Origin: Anniella stebbinsi | Taxonomy: Eukaryota; Chordata; Lepidosauria; Squamata; Anniellidae | Reading direction: 5' to 3' | Assembly: GCA_029215795.1 (NCBI GenBank) | Contig: JARDYH010000003.1 | Location: 260,187,562-260,251,561 of the forward strand | DNA: 64,000 nucleotides | Shown: piece by piece, positions 1-11,372 of the stretch | Position numbering within the stretch: the first letter of the stretch is position 1 | How the letters are laid out: every line of letters begins with the position of its first letter | Notes under the pieces: generated by a model | Told to the model about the DNA's origin: nothing | Seen by the model: only the letters and a program-made list of their open reading frames with translations | Databases searched by the model: none | Program-made: the position numbers and the translations under genes

Positions 1-1700
1 CCCCGAAACTCCGCATTTTAAAAGTCAGGGGCTTACCCCAACTTTTCCCTCTGAAGAGAGGTCACCATGGTACTTCTGCCATGTGGCCTTGCTTCAGCAT
101 TGAGCTGGGGGTGTTCTGAGGCAGATGGCGACTGCTGATGGGTCAACAGAAGCCAGGAAAAGGACAGGGGGCGGGCCCGATAAGCTGAACGTCCACCAGA
201 AAGCCTGTGTTCCCTCTTGGCATGGGGATTTCCTGCCCCCACCACCCAGCAGCAATTTAGCTGTGAAGCAGCACCATGAAGAGACCCCCAAAGTTGGGCA
301 CGGATAAGGTAAAATACAAACATTTTTTGTAACATCTGTATGTCAACTCGGAATAATCCTTACTCATCAGAGGTGATGGGTATTTGCAAGACCGCCAATT
401 CATTTTATTTACTTATTTTTAAAAAAATCCCCTTAACCCTGACAGTTCAAGGTTTGAAATACCAACTCAAGCAAATGAAACTAACAGTGTACAGTACCCG
501 CTGGCATTCTGTAGCCAGACAAGAAAGCCTGACTGTCCTCGTCAAATACACTCAGACTTTGGCAGCTCTGCAGGGGAAAAAGAGCATTTGCCAGCGCTGA
601 AGGAGTTAAGGGCAACATTTCTCTACTTGCCCATTATTGTGCAGAACTGGTACTCAGGTGGTCAAGAGACCATAATAGACTGACCACAGAGATCACAACG
701 AAACATATTGAGATAAATCAGTGTCCAGGTTACACGGGGCACATGTTACTCTAGGCATATGAGTCATTTCTCTGTTTCCAAAGACAAAGGTCGTGTCTAT
801 TCAATCCAGTTCCCAAACCAGAGAACTGCTAACCTCTTTCTGGAGCCCTGTAGTTGATTGCACATCATTAACACGGAATCATCATGTGTCTTGAGCAGAT
901 AGATGGAAGAAGAAACCGTCAGCTATGTCACACTGTGGGTCTTATTGTCACAACACAAAGAGCTCCCAGCATCCTGCAACCATTTTATGGATATAGAATG
1001 TTTTCTGTTCAAGCAAGTCGTTCACATGCAAATAAACATTGAGGATCATTACTCATACCAATCTAGCTCCCTTATACAACTCGGAGGCTGCTGTCAATGG
1101 ACTGCCAATCCTGAAAGGTCAACATCACGCTGAAATAAACTGTCATTAACTGAAAGGTATAAAAGAGAAACAGTCTCTGGTTTTTAGGACGTGGGTGATG
1201 GATGGTGATAAAGCAAGTGGAGGAGAGTCTAAAACAGTTTCGGTTTTCAGAAGGATCGTCTGTTCCAAATTCTGTCACCTTGTCTCCCTTTCAAAGGAAC
1301 GTAAAACACAAACCAACCTGCGCTCAACTTTATGACGAATCTCATGCTATCGATCAGTGTTTTTCTATCTGTGTTTTAGGACACTCTGGGATTCCTTGCA
1401 AGTTGTCAAGGATTCTTTCATAAAAACTAAAAATAAAACAAATAAAACAATGTAAAACAGCGGTGGTGGAAAACGTTTCTCAGCACAACAGTGTGTCTAT
1501 TGTTACAAGTCTGCCTCTTCCAATGTGCAGCCACAGGAGAATGCTGGACCGGTTCCAGGGGTGGGGCTAAGGGAAACCAAAGCGGGGAGGCCAGGGGAAA
1601 GGGACACAGTCTTGTGAACTCTGGAGTCCTGGATTGGGACCCCAGTGAGGGTGGGTTTGGCACCCATGTTTTAAAGAATTAGAAAATCCCCCCAAAACTA
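1..1700. other. Intronic sequence, no gene
   Basis: AT-rich intron. The first 70 bases include the phrase GGCTTACCCCAACTTTTCC, close to a phrase at about 22070-22095, so the left edge probably holds the end of an unidentified dispersed element. Short open frames here have no recognisable product. Confidence 0.5.
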
Positions 1701-1702
1701 AG

Positions 1703-2040
1703 ACCATACGAAGAGCCAAGCTGGATCAAAGCAAGGGTCCATCTAGTCCAGCACCCTGTTAACACAACGGTCAACCAACTGTTGACCAGCTACCTAAAAG
1801 AGGGCACAGGTACAACAGTACCCTCCCACCTATGTTCCCCAGTAACTGGTGTATATAGGCTTATTGCCTCTGTTACCAGACATAGCACATAGCCATCAGG
1901 ACTAGTAGCTATTGATAGCCTTTTCCTCCAGGAACTTATCCAACCCCCTTCTAAAGTCACCCAAATTGGTGCCCATCACTACTTCCTGTGGCAATGGATT
2001 CCATAGTTTATCTAGGCCAACCCTATTAGCAGAAGCCAAA
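1703..2040 (-). mobile_element. CR1-type LINE 3' fragment
   Basis: Read on the minus strand this is the common reptile CR1 3' end: phrases equivalent to 'ccatgttccccagcaactggtgt', 'gccatcaggactagtagc' and 'ttccatagttta' occur in the order seen in the copies at 26.2, 30.2, 50.1 and 60.6 kb. It is diverged and holds no open frame. Confidence 0.8.
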
Positions 2041-2299
2041 GCTTATCTATAACCCTGTTTATGTTTCTTTGTTGCATCGCTCAAGTGGATTGTTCAGTTC
2101 CGGCAAAATGCTTTCACAAATGTGCCTACATAGGGAAATTTTATCAGTGCATTATAGCAGGGCCCAGAGAGATGACAGAGGAATTTGATTTTTCAGAATT
2201 CAGATACAATCTGAACTAATCTGAAACTCTCAGTCTACTGTGTTGGTTCAGAACTTAGCCATCCACTGGCTTTCCAAGCTTTCCAATACCGTTCTGGCC

Positions 2300-2640
2300 T
2301 CAAAAATGCTTCAAAGTCTTCAGAGGGGGAGGGAAGGAGGCTGGAGAGGCCTCAGGATAACTCTTATCCTGGCCTCTCCAATCTCCTCCTGTCCTCATCT
2401 GCTGGAGTGCCCCCTTTACCCCCTCTCCACGGTCAAGTTCCCGATCTCAGAGAGGGAGCTGGTGCAGTTCTTTCCTCACCTGCTGCGACACAGAGGTGGA
2501 GGGTGTGCCGAGTGTGGATTCCTGGATCTGAGGTCAGAGCACTGTCTCCAACCTCAGATCCAGGAATCCGAAATACCCTACGCACCTCCCCCACCCCCCA
2601 CCCCAAAGGCTGTCTATGGGTCATAGGATTGCTCCACAGA
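2300..2640. repeat. Dispersed repeat shared with 31.09-31.5 kb, containing a 19-bp perfect hairpin
   Basis: The phrase around 2335-2400 (GGAGGCTGGAGAGGCCTCAGG and the following CCTCTCCAATCTCCTCCT) recurs, diverged, at 31195-31260. Inside this copy, 2516-2534 and 2551-2569 are perfect 19-nt inverted repeats (GGATTCCTGGATCTGAGGT) around a 16-nt spacer. The family is not recognised. Confidence 0.55.
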
Positions 2641-2727
2641 ACACAATAAAAATGTAACAATTACAGAGCACCCAACCCAACAGACACACTTACAGGCTAA
2701 AAGCCCTCTTAAACAAAGTGGAATAAT

Positions 2728-2905
2728 AGCATAGGAACATAGGTTCATCTAGCCACTGGTCCGTTGTCAGCACTGACTGGCAGCAGTTCTCTAGGGCTTC
2801 AGGCAGGATTTTTTTCCAGCCCTATCTGGAGATGCTTGGTAGTGTATTGGGGACTTTTGAATGCCAATCATGTGATCTACCATTAAACCACGACCCCTCC
2901 CCAAC
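2728..2905 (-). mobile_element. tRNA-derived SINE
   Basis: On the minus strand this begins with a tRNA-like head (degenerate A box GTGGTTTAATGGTAGATCA) and continues through CCAGATAGGGCTGGAAAA to a body with CTGCCAGTCAGTGCTGACAA. The same element recurs at 63.36-63.50 kb. The B box is badly eroded in this copy. Confidence 0.7.
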
Positions 2906-3012
2906 CCTAGGTGGGACTCAAGAACTGGAACAAACACCCCACCCATTCCCCTCACTTGTCCATAGACAGAAGAGGTGTGGAGAAAGAACTGGTACACTTG
3001 ACCACACCCAAT

Positions 3013-3155
3013 GGAGGTCACTGGCTCCGATTCCAGTAGGGCTGTGAATCCATTCTGGGTTTTAATCAGAACCAAACAGAACTTTAAAGGAGCTATCTCA
3101 GGTGCATAGCCCATTTTGAGCATAGGCTTCAGCACCTTGGCTGGCTCCTTTAGAA
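3013..3155. mobile_element. Palindromic MITE (family A), left half, split by an L2 LINE
   Basis: This matches the first half of the foldback element seen at 39945-40148 and 55219-55375 (TGGCTCCGA... GTGAATCCATTCTGGGTTT ... GAGCTATC...). It stops at 3155, exactly where the LINE tail begins, and resumes at 5072. Four bases (AGAA) are repeated at the two edges. Confidence 0.75.
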
Positions 3156-5071
3156 TTATTTATTTATTTATTCCATTTATATACCACCCCATAGCTGAAG
3201 CTCTCTGGGCAGTTTACAAAAATTAAAAACATTGAACATTAAAAAAAACTCGATGTACAAAATTTAAAACCATAAAAAGCATAAAAACAGGTTATAAATA
3301 CAATTATCATTTAAAAATAACTATTCTGGGTCAAACCACCACCATCACAACAAAACCCTCAACTTACGCTGTTAAAAGCCTGGGAGAAGAGGAATGTCTT
3401 GACCTGGCGCTGAAAAAATAACAATGTTGGTGCCAGGCGAGCCTCGTCGGGGAGATCATTTCATAATTGGGGGGCCACCACTGAAAAGGCCCTCTCCCTT
3501 GTTGCCACCCTCCGTGCCTCCCTCAGAGTAGGCAAATGGAGGAGGACCTTAGATGTGGATCATAGTGTATGGCTAGGTTCGTGTCAGAAGAGGTGTTCCA
3601 TCAGGTATTGTGATCCCAAGCTGAGTAAGGCTTTATAGGTTAGAACCAGCACCTTGAATCGGGCTCAGAAACGTATAGGCAGCCAATACAAGCAGGCCAG
3701 AGTAGGTCTTATATGCTTGAACCTTCTGGTTCCTGTTATCAATCTGGCCGCTGCATTTTGCACAAACTGCAGCTTCTGAACCATCTTCAAAGGCAGCCCC
3801 ACATAGAGTGCATTGCAGTAATCCAATTTAGAGATTACCAGAGCATAGACAACTGAAGCCAGGTTGTCCCTGTCCAGATAGGGGCGTAGCTGGGCCACCA
3901 ACCAAAGTTGGTAGAAGGCACTCCATGCCACCGAGGCCACCTGAGCCTCAAGTGACAGAGATGGTTCTAGGAGAACCCCCAAGCTCTGAACCCGCTCCTT
4001 CAGCGGGAGTGCAACCTCATCCAGAACAGGTTGAACACCCTCTATCCGGTCAGCAGAACCACCCACTAACAGCATCTCAGTCTTGTCTGGATTGAGTTCC
4101 AGTTTGTTAGCCCTCATCCAGTCCATTGTTGCAGCCAGGCACTGGTTCAGCACATCCACAGCCTCACCTGCTGAAGATGAAAAGGAGAAATAGAGTTGTG
4201 TGTCATCAGCATACTGATGACAATGCACTCCAAAACTCCGGATGACCGCACCCAATGGTTTCCTGTAGATGTTGAACAGCATAGAGAACAAGACTGACCC
4301 CTGTGGGACCCCATACTGGAGAGTCCATGGGGCCAAGCAATGTCCCCCAAGCACCACCTTCTTGAGCCGCCTCACCAAGTAGGAGCGGAACCACTGCAAT
4401 GCAGTGCCTCCCACTCCCAACTCAGCCAGTTGTCCCAGAAGGATACCATGGTCGATGGTATCGAAAGCTGCTGAAAGATCAAGGAGAATCAACAGAGTCA
4501 CACTCCCCCTGTCTTTCCCCCAACATAGCTCATCATACAGGGCGACCAAGGATGTTTCCATGCCAAAGCCAGGCTTGAAGCTGGACTGAAATGGATCCAG
4601 ATAATCAGTCTCATCCAAGAGTGTCTGGAGCTGGCCAGCAATCACTCGCTCAAGGACCTTGCCCAGGAATGGAACATTTGCCACCGGTCTATACTTATTG
4701 AGATTTTCGGGGTCTAGGGAAGATTTCTTCAGGAGTGGTCTCACTACCGCCTCTTTCAAACAGCCTGGGACCACTGCCTCTCGCAGAGAGGCAATGATCA
4801 CTTCCCTGGCCCAGTCGGCTGTTCCATCCCTGCTAGCTTTTATTAGCCAAGAGGGGCAAGGATCCAATACAGAGGTGGTTGCACAAACCTTTCCAAGCAC
4901 CTCGTCAACATCCTCGAGCTGTATCAACTGAAACTCATCCAAGAAAACAGGACAAGCCTGTGCTCTGGACACCTCGCTAGATTCACCTGCTATAGCACTG
5001 GAGTCTAAGTCCTGGCAGATGCCCAAAGTTTTATTCCGGAAATGCCTAGCAAATTCAGTACAGCGGGCCTC
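3156..5071 (-). mobile_element. 5'-truncated L2-type LINE
   Basis: A non-LTR retrotransposon on the minus strand. Its 3' tail (TAAATAAATAA, at 3156-3175 on the plus strand) is followed by the UTR with the reptile L2 phrase for 'cccagagagcttcagctatgggg', then the 3' part of ORF2 with reverse-transcriptase motifs. The endonuclease half is missing, as usual for 5' truncation during target-primed reverse transcription. It is flanked by an AGAA duplication and the two halves of a MITE. The 500-bp 3' end is closely repeated at 16.47-16.99 kb. Assignment to L2 rather than a neighbouring CR1-group clade is from memory. Confidence 0.9.
3665..5026 (-). pseudogene. L2 ORF2 reverse-transcriptase fragment, 453 codons open
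   Basis: The open frame holds a reverse-transcriptase domain from about residue 90 to 330. Seen directly are YRPVANVPFLGKVLERV (112-128), the catalytic block LLDLSAAFDTIDH (181-193, Asp183), GVPQGSVL (239-246), YADDTQLY (272-279, the catalytic YADD) and NKLELNPDKTEMLLVGG (307-323), followed by the thumb region to LYWLPIRF (446-453). The frame ends at a TGA where related copies read CGA or CGG (Arg), a likely CpG-to-TpG change. After it the protein continues in frame as ARFKVLVLTYKALL with more stops. The N-terminal endonuclease is absent. It would have copied LINE RNA; it is now a dead fragment, although remarkably little damaged over 1.36 kb. Confidence 0.92.
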
Positions 5072-5150
5072 AGAACTGCTAGTTCTGACTAAAACCCAGA
5101 GGTGGGTTTACAGCCCCACCGAAATTGGAGCCACCAGCCTCCGCTGACCT
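5072..5150. mobile_element. Palindromic MITE (family A), right half
   Basis: Continuation of the element interrupted at 3155: AGAACTGCTAGTTCTGACT, AAAACCCAGAGGTGGG and GGAGCCACCAGCCTCC match the right arms of the copies at 40 kb and 55.3 kb. Confidence 0.7.
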
Positions 5151-6215
5151 CGCCCACCTCTCAAAGTTCCCACTCAAATAAATTAGTACCTGAGCTGCGT
5201 GGATGGAAAGGAACAGCCATTATGCGAAACGTCGTGATGCAGAGGAAAATGGCTTCCTCTGATGATGCCTACAGAGTTTCCGTTGAAAGCTTTTCCAACC
5301 GACCAGCACCAATTTTCCCTCTTTTCAGATTTCAATAATTCTGCTTTTCATGTGAAAATCTCTTCTGAAGCATGGCCGTATCCCAAAGTATTAACATTGT
5401 GCAGCGTAAACCACACGGTAGCATTTCCTCCCCTCAAACCCCCTTTAAACAATGAAGCTGAGAAGCATTGTTAGCATGGCAGCAAAAGGTACCTGTCAGA
5501 AATACACCTTCAAATGCTCAGTTAAAAAAAAACTAAAAAAAACAAAACCCCTCTTAACTTGCCTTTTCCTCACAAAAAGGGGCTGGGGGGGGAAGGGGCA
5601 GGCAAGGTTAATGCTGCAGAAAATGTGAGGACAAAATGACACTCCAGACATGTGTTTCTGTTCAGTTCCCTCCACCCCCGAGACTACAAAATACAAAGAT
5701 GCTTTTAAGGAATGAATATTTATACCTGCAGTTCTCTGTGTAACTGAACATTCCAGAAAACACTCAGGTTCTACAACACATGCGTTACATTGTACATGAA
5801 CACAAAGCTCTTTTTTTCCCCCTCTCCCCCCCTCCCCTGCTATTTTTTATATCACAGGATGCTTTTGTTACACTGTCCAGACACCCGCAGGCTGAGAATG
5901 GGACACAAACACATCTGTTTCACCCACAGACCTTGGGGAGTTTTGGGATTCAGAGGCCAAGTGTGTAGTTACGGAGCCTCGCAAAAGAACTCTACATACA
6001 GGCAGATATGGAATTGAACCATTCCATGGGGGGGGGGGGGGAATTAAACAAAACGTAACAGAAGAGACCCACACACAAACAATTTTATAATACGCAACAT
6101 CCACAATATTTTAGAGAACATCTAAACTTTCCATTGTACAAAGTGTATAATTTTTCATCCTTCTTACAGTGCTCATTTTTCACCTTTCTGGGTTTCATGA
6201 GAAATTATTTTTGCC
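5150..6215. other. Intronic sequence with homopolymer runs
   Basis: No gene or recognised transposon. It contains A-rich runs (5521-5546), a G-rich patch near 5580-5600, a C/T-rich patch at 5808-5840 and a G run at 6029-6041. Confidence 0.5.
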
Positions 6216-6247
<32 letters not shown>

Positions 6248-6248
6248 G
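6216..6248. repeat. (GA)n microsatellite
   Basis: An uninterrupted GA run of about 22 bases followed by an imperfect GAGAGAAG end. Confidence 0.95.
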
Positions 6249-6274
6249 GCAAAACAGACATATCATCATTATCA

Positions 6275-6545
6275 TTTTCAGTATCATCTCTCTTTTTTCG
6301 CTCCTGGTGGTTTTTCGAGACGGACGTGACGGGCTTTGCCAGGTCATGCTGTCTTCTACTGATTCAGGAATTTCCTGTCAATTGACCAGGTTTTCAGTAT
6401 GACTGCTTTCTGGATGCTGGTGTGGATGCATTTTGGTAGGCCCAGTTTCTGAAGGTTTTCTGTATAGTTTTTTGATGCGACTAATGGAATAATTGTGACC
6501 TTTTCCTGTTGCAACAGTTCTTTAACTTCTATAGCCAGTGGTGTA
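6275..6545 (-). mobile_element. Possible non-LTR LINE ORF fragment (R4-like C-terminus)
   Basis: On the minus strand this can be read as ...QQEKVTIIPLVASKNYTENLQKLGLPK... then KAVILKTWSIDRKFL. That resembles, from memory, the C-terminus of R4/Dong-like LINE proteins of lizards (EKVTIIPIV..., LLGTARILRKVL). It contains stops and is badly eroded, so the assignment is weak. Confidence 0.4.
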
Positions 6546-6547
6546 TA

Positions 6548-6645
6548 TTATTATTATTATTATTATTAACAACAACAACAATAATAATAATTACATTTCT
6601 ATACTACCCCATAGCAGAAGCTCTCAGGGCAATTTTCTTTAAACA
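6548..6645 (-). mobile_element. L2 LINE 3' tail with (TTA)n
   Basis: TTA repeats are followed by ACATTTCTATACTACCCCAT and AGCAGAAGCTCTCAGGGCAA, the same L2 3' end as at 3.16 kb and 16.5 kb, in minus orientation. Confidence 0.75.
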
Positions 6646-7159
6646 CATATCTAGAGATGTTCAGGGCATCCCAGTTGGGTCTGGGAATGCAGCGGGTAAT
6701 CCCCTACCTGGATACCCAGACCTGGCTTGCTGAGCCATGGGTTGAAAGGAGCCCTTTATGCATCTAATCTTGCAGAAATGGCCATCCAATCTGTGCACTT
6801 TCAGGAGCCCAGCTTTTATGGGAAATGCAAGCCTGCAGGATAAAAAACGGGTGGCTGTGGACGCTCGTGGAGCACCCACCGAGCAACCCAGGGGCTTGGG
6901 CAGCCTGACTCACACAGGTGCACGGCAGCAGCGAGGCCATAAGAGCCCCCCATTCCAGACTCAGGTGAGTCCATCCCTACACATACCTAACAGTGGCACT
7001 TTTTCTTTTTTATTGTTATTCTTGAGTAGGTGTAGGGAAGCCAATCCAGACCCCAGCTTTTAAGATCTGGATCAGGCCCCCTATGCCTACTCTACAGTTA
7101 AAATGAGACACGCTGCACCTTCTTGTAGCACTGCTTGTTACTTTCCACTATTTAATAAG

Positions 7160-7360
7160 GTTGAACAGCAACCATTCATTTATATTGAATAAAGTGAAAG
7201 GGTGAGGTTTAAAGCTCTTCCCTCCCCCCACCCCCAGCCACTGAGAATTAAGCCTGTTCTGAATTAAATCCTGCAGAACCCATGCTGCATTCTGTTCCTG
7301 TTCAGAAATGGATAGATGATAGAAAGATGACAATAGATAGATAGATGTTAACTCAAGAGT
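7160..7360. repeat. Short GATA/TAGA microsatellite patch in intron
   Basis: Imperfect (GATA)n between about 7310 and 7347 in otherwise plain intron. A similar short run lies at 9054-9070. Confidence 0.7.
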
Positions 7361-7377
7361 TAGATACTCTTGCCCAA

Positions 7378-7502
7378 GGGCGGGTAACCTATGGAGCCCC
7401 AGACGTTGGTGGACTGCAACTGCCATCAGTCCTAGCCAGCATAGCTAGTAGTAAGGGATGATGGGAATTGTAATCCAACAACATTTGGATTAGCCCTGCC
7501 AT
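7378..7502. mobile_element. Palindromic MITE (family B)
   Basis: A foldback element with internal core GGACTGCAACTGCCATCA ... GATGATGGGAATTGTAATCC and outer CAACAACATTTGGA. The same family occurs at 11.2, 19.1, 24.4, 31.7, 40.5 and 63.2 kb. The arms spell GGACTACAACTCCCATCA and its complement, characteristic of an abundant reptile non-autonomous DNA transposon. Confidence 0.7.
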
Positions 7503-7504
7503 AA

Positions 7505-9200
7505 CCAATATCTGTTTATCATACAGTCTGGTCAACTGAGAGGTCTCATCAGATGTGGCAAAACACACTTCTGGGTGTGGAGAATAGAGCATCCCCTGAA
7601 GCCATAGAAGCTGACTGCCTCTGATCTAGTATAAGGCACAGCACAAGGAGTAAAATAAATTGGCCTGTATGGCAAATGCATACCAGATTATCCACTGTAA
7701 GTATCTACCCCAAGTCAGCAGGTCTGGTATTATACATTTTATGCACTGTATATGATCGATGGAACTAATGATAGAATTCATCCTGCACCTCTTGTATTCT
7801 GTTTGCAAAAGCTGGCAAGCCCATGATCATCTGCCTGACCACTTTGCACTGCACATCACGGTCCCTCCAGAACTGAGAAGTCATCATGGCGACCCTCCCA
7901 CACTATCAGATTATCAATGACAAAACTATTCACTGCAGACAGATAAGGGGGAGGGAACCCTATTTGGGATTGTGAAAGGACCCCGACTCAGGCCATCTAA
8001 GTAAGAGGGCCAAAGTATCTCTGCCTAGTTCTTAGCAACTGAAGACAGCAAGGTATAGGTAGTCTGCTTCCTGACATTCTTCAAAATGAGATTTGAAATG
8101 CTTATGCAACACAGCTATTTTTATCTTCTCCAAAAAGAAAGCAGAACTCGGGCTTCGAAAGAGCTTAATTCACTGCCACTCTAGTCCCAAATCAACTGTC
8201 TCAACGTGGGCAGGAATGAGAACTATGATGGAATCTCAACTTCTTCTTCTTCCGTTTCTTAATGAAGACATTATTGGCAATTTTAGTTCCCCTGTTGGTA
8301 CATGATGTATTCATCTTCTGATCTACTGGTTTAATTAGATTGCTCTTAAGCACACAAGAGACTTTGGTATCCTTCACAAGCGGATCGCTTGGGTGACCAC
8401 AATATACAGACGGTTCAACTTCATGCTTACAAAGCCATCCAAAGACTCAAAGTGATAAGGGAGGACCTTGACAGAGTGATAGAATCTCTCTTATCTATGT
8501 CTTTTATTGAAACCGCGGTCTGAGAACATCTACTTTCAAGTTCCCTTTGCAATCTAGCTCTACAAAAGGTGGCCCCATGTAACCAAGAGCATCCAGTAAA
8601 CAGGAAGAAGATATGAGAGAAGGATCAGGCAAGAAAGCATAGGGAATTAAGGAGTTTCCTGGGGATAAAGGAAGCAAAGCATACAGGATAAAGGATAAGG
8701 GAATAAAAGGATGGATTCCCTCCATATGAACCTGGCCACCTGTTAGTATCATCTGAGGCCCTTTTGTGGGTGCCTCCTCAATCAGAGGAAAGACAGGCAG
8801 TGACATGGAAAAGGACCGTTTTAGTGGAGCAGCACACCTCTCGAATCCCACCTTCAAAACACACACCCCAGGGCTACTTACTTATTTTAGTGATGAGCAA
8901 GTTGGATGCTCCTCTTTCAGTGTTACTATCTGAACTGCTGTTTTGTTTGATTTGAGTCTGTACTTTTGGTAAGGTTGATATCTGATTTATTGTCATTCTT
9001 AACAAAATTCACTACGTTGCCCAGATAATTTTAAAGTCAGAGAATAGATTGGTAGATAGATAGATAGATATTGACAGCATGTCACAAATAGCTCTGCTCA
9101 AATCCTACCATTTCCCTCGTAGCACATGGTCTGCATCACTTCAGAATTCAAGTGGGGTCCTGTATGATTGAAAGCTCTTCCTCAAAACCAGGCACTCCCT
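7505..9200. other. Intronic sequence, nothing recognised
   Basis: Moderate-complexity intron with short chance open frames. No domain, SINE head or LINE motif was recognised apart from a short GATA run at its right end. Confidence 0.5.
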
Positions 9201-9202
9201 CA

Positions 9203-9649
9203 GGCCCGTTCCACACCAGGGATTTTTCCCTGAGTAATCCCGGGTTGTCCCTGTGCATCTAAATGATGCACAGGGGATCCTGGGGGAAACCAGGGATGAT
9301 CCAAGGATGACCCAGGGAAAACCCCAGGGTGACAGAAACCATGGATATCCCAGTTTTTCCACCATCCCGGGAACGTGAAATAGGATGTGAAATGGGGATG
9401 GGGAAAAGCAATTCCACCACCCCCTGGATGGCAGGGGGGCACGGGGATTTCATACCTTCTCCACCGAGCTCCTGCTGTTCTCTGCTCCTTTTAATTAAAA
9501 AAAAACCAAAAACAAAATGTGCCCGCACCGAGCGCGATGTCCCGGGATGTCGCACGTCCACTTTGGATGCCCAGGGACAATCCTGGAAGCCGGTACGTCC
9601 GGGATCATCCCCCCTCCCTCCCTCTACACCCTTAGGTGTAGAAAAGACC
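9203..9649 (-). mobile_element. CpG-rich MITE (family C, TIR GGCCC..CTACACC)
   Basis: The left end GGCCCGTTCCACACCAGG and right end CCTTAGGTGTAGAAAAGACC form terminal inverted repeats shared with copies at 15.1, 18.2, 23.4 and 61.5 kb. The interior CACAGGGGATCCTGG block is also shared, in reverse order. Flanks TCA/TCG are compatible with a 3-bp target duplication. Confidence 0.7.
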
Positions 9650-11225
9650 TCGGGGGGACATGCATATCCGGGAGATGGGTCCTTGCATAACCTTCTCTCT
9701 AGCGTTTCTTTTTCAAACAAAACTCAAGCAACCAGAAAAAAAGAGGGGAGGGGGAGAGTTGGAGGCAGGAGTTCAGAAGGTCACATTCTTTTATTCCAGA
9801 TTGGTAATTCCTATTCATCAGAATGCAGTAGAACTATTGCTGCACATTCTTAAAATCAAATAATGTGGAAAAGCCAAAATACTGTGTTTTACCAAGTCAG
9901 GGTCAATTTACAGAACCTGATAAAATGTCACATCTTAAACTTTCCATCCCACCGATAGGCTCTGTATTTGCACAATATGAGGCGCTCCTGATCTGTGGTG
10001 GACAATCCACACAATCAGACTATGACATGAAAGCATGGTTATATGAAGCATGGTTCTGAAGCATGGTTCTTAAAGTCCTTGTCATGTGATAAAAGAGGGC
10101 AGATTCCCACCAACCCCCATCTTTATTCCCCATAGCTTCTGACAGCATTCCCTAGATAAACTGGTTTTGCTCTGTTTTTTTTATGCAGCGCTTAGCCTGC
10201 AATACACTCAGAGTCATTAATAACTTCCTTGGGGAAGCTCACCTGTTTGCACCATTCCCAAAGGACAACCAGCAGCCTGCTGTCGCAAATGGAATACTGG
10301 ATTTAGGTCTGATCCGAGACTCTTTTTTTCTTTTTTTTAACGTCCTTAATACAGTTTAGAAACAACGTACCCTCCTTTTTCTAATGTTCTTTCGGAAAGG
10401 GTGAAGAGGGGAAATGCTTTTTAAGTTGTAACTCTTCCAACTACGCATACCAAGAAATGCTTATAAATGACCTTGGGGTTAAACTTTGCAGCAAAAACCA
10501 AATCAAGAGGAAGGACTCGCTCGTCGCTCAGCTCCCACTATTGGCAGGTGAAGGAGGCATCTCGAAAACTACAAGGCCCAAACTCTTCCCTTTCCATGGG
10601 TGGATGCAAAAGGATCTGCATTCTTAAACAGCGTCGGAGAACTGCAAACCGTTTTCCCGTACCAGATCCAACACAAGTGAGCAGATAATTACCATTTCAG
10701 GAAGGCAAGGGAAGTGGTGTTATATCTGTTGCTGATTAACTGTGAGGGAACAATGCCACTGAGAGATTTAGAAATACGGTATGAAGATAGCATGCCACAA
10801 TACATTCCGACATCTTTTTTCAAAAGGACTCTCCATAAACGTTAGGCAGATGCAGCTGCATTTTAATTACTGCACCTTCACTGAGCAGATTGAACTCCCA
10901 GACAATTAGGAAAAATAAATCAAGATTGTTTAGACCGATGTCGCCATTGAAAGCTAAAGAAAAAAAGGTATTGTATTCATGCTCTGGTTCTTGACCCGCA
11001 TGTACACAAAGTCCTGACCCAAGAATGCTTGGTTTATTTGTGGCTTGTGGCCCAGTCCTAAAGTGAAGCCAAGCCAGCAAAATGTCAGGTCCAGTCCTTA
11101 TTGAATTTAAGGCAAGGAGAGGTAAAGCGCACCATGACAACCCAGAGCAGAGAGAAACACATCTCATCTTAGTTGTTCAATCTGCAAGCCATTATGACCC
11201 AGGAGCAGGCCCGACTTCAGCATAA
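9650..11225. other. Intronic sequence; AT-rich block at 10.8-11.05 kb may be conserved noncoding
   Basis: No gene recognised. The stretch at 10800-11050 is AT-rich, complex and free of recognisable repeats (TGCAGCTGCATTTTAATTAC, AGACCGATGTCGCCATTG), which is what conserved intronic elements often look like. That is only an impression. Confidence 0.4.
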
Positions 11226-11227
11226 GG

Positions 11228-11372
11228 CTGGTGTCCTCCAGGTGTGTGTGGTGACTTCCAGATGTTTTTGGTGCCTTCCAGTTGTTTTGGACTACAACTC
11301 CCAGCATTTTGGATCATTGGACATGCTGGCAGGGACTGGTAGGAGTTGGACGCCCAGCACAGGTGGGGGAAT
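11228..11372. mobile_element. Palindromic MITE (family B), partly rearranged
   Basis: TGGTGTCCTCCAGGTGTGTG, TGGTGCCTTCCAGTTGTTTT and GGACTACAACTCCCAGCATT are family-B arm sequences. The opening segment is present two or three times in tandem. Confidence 0.65.
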
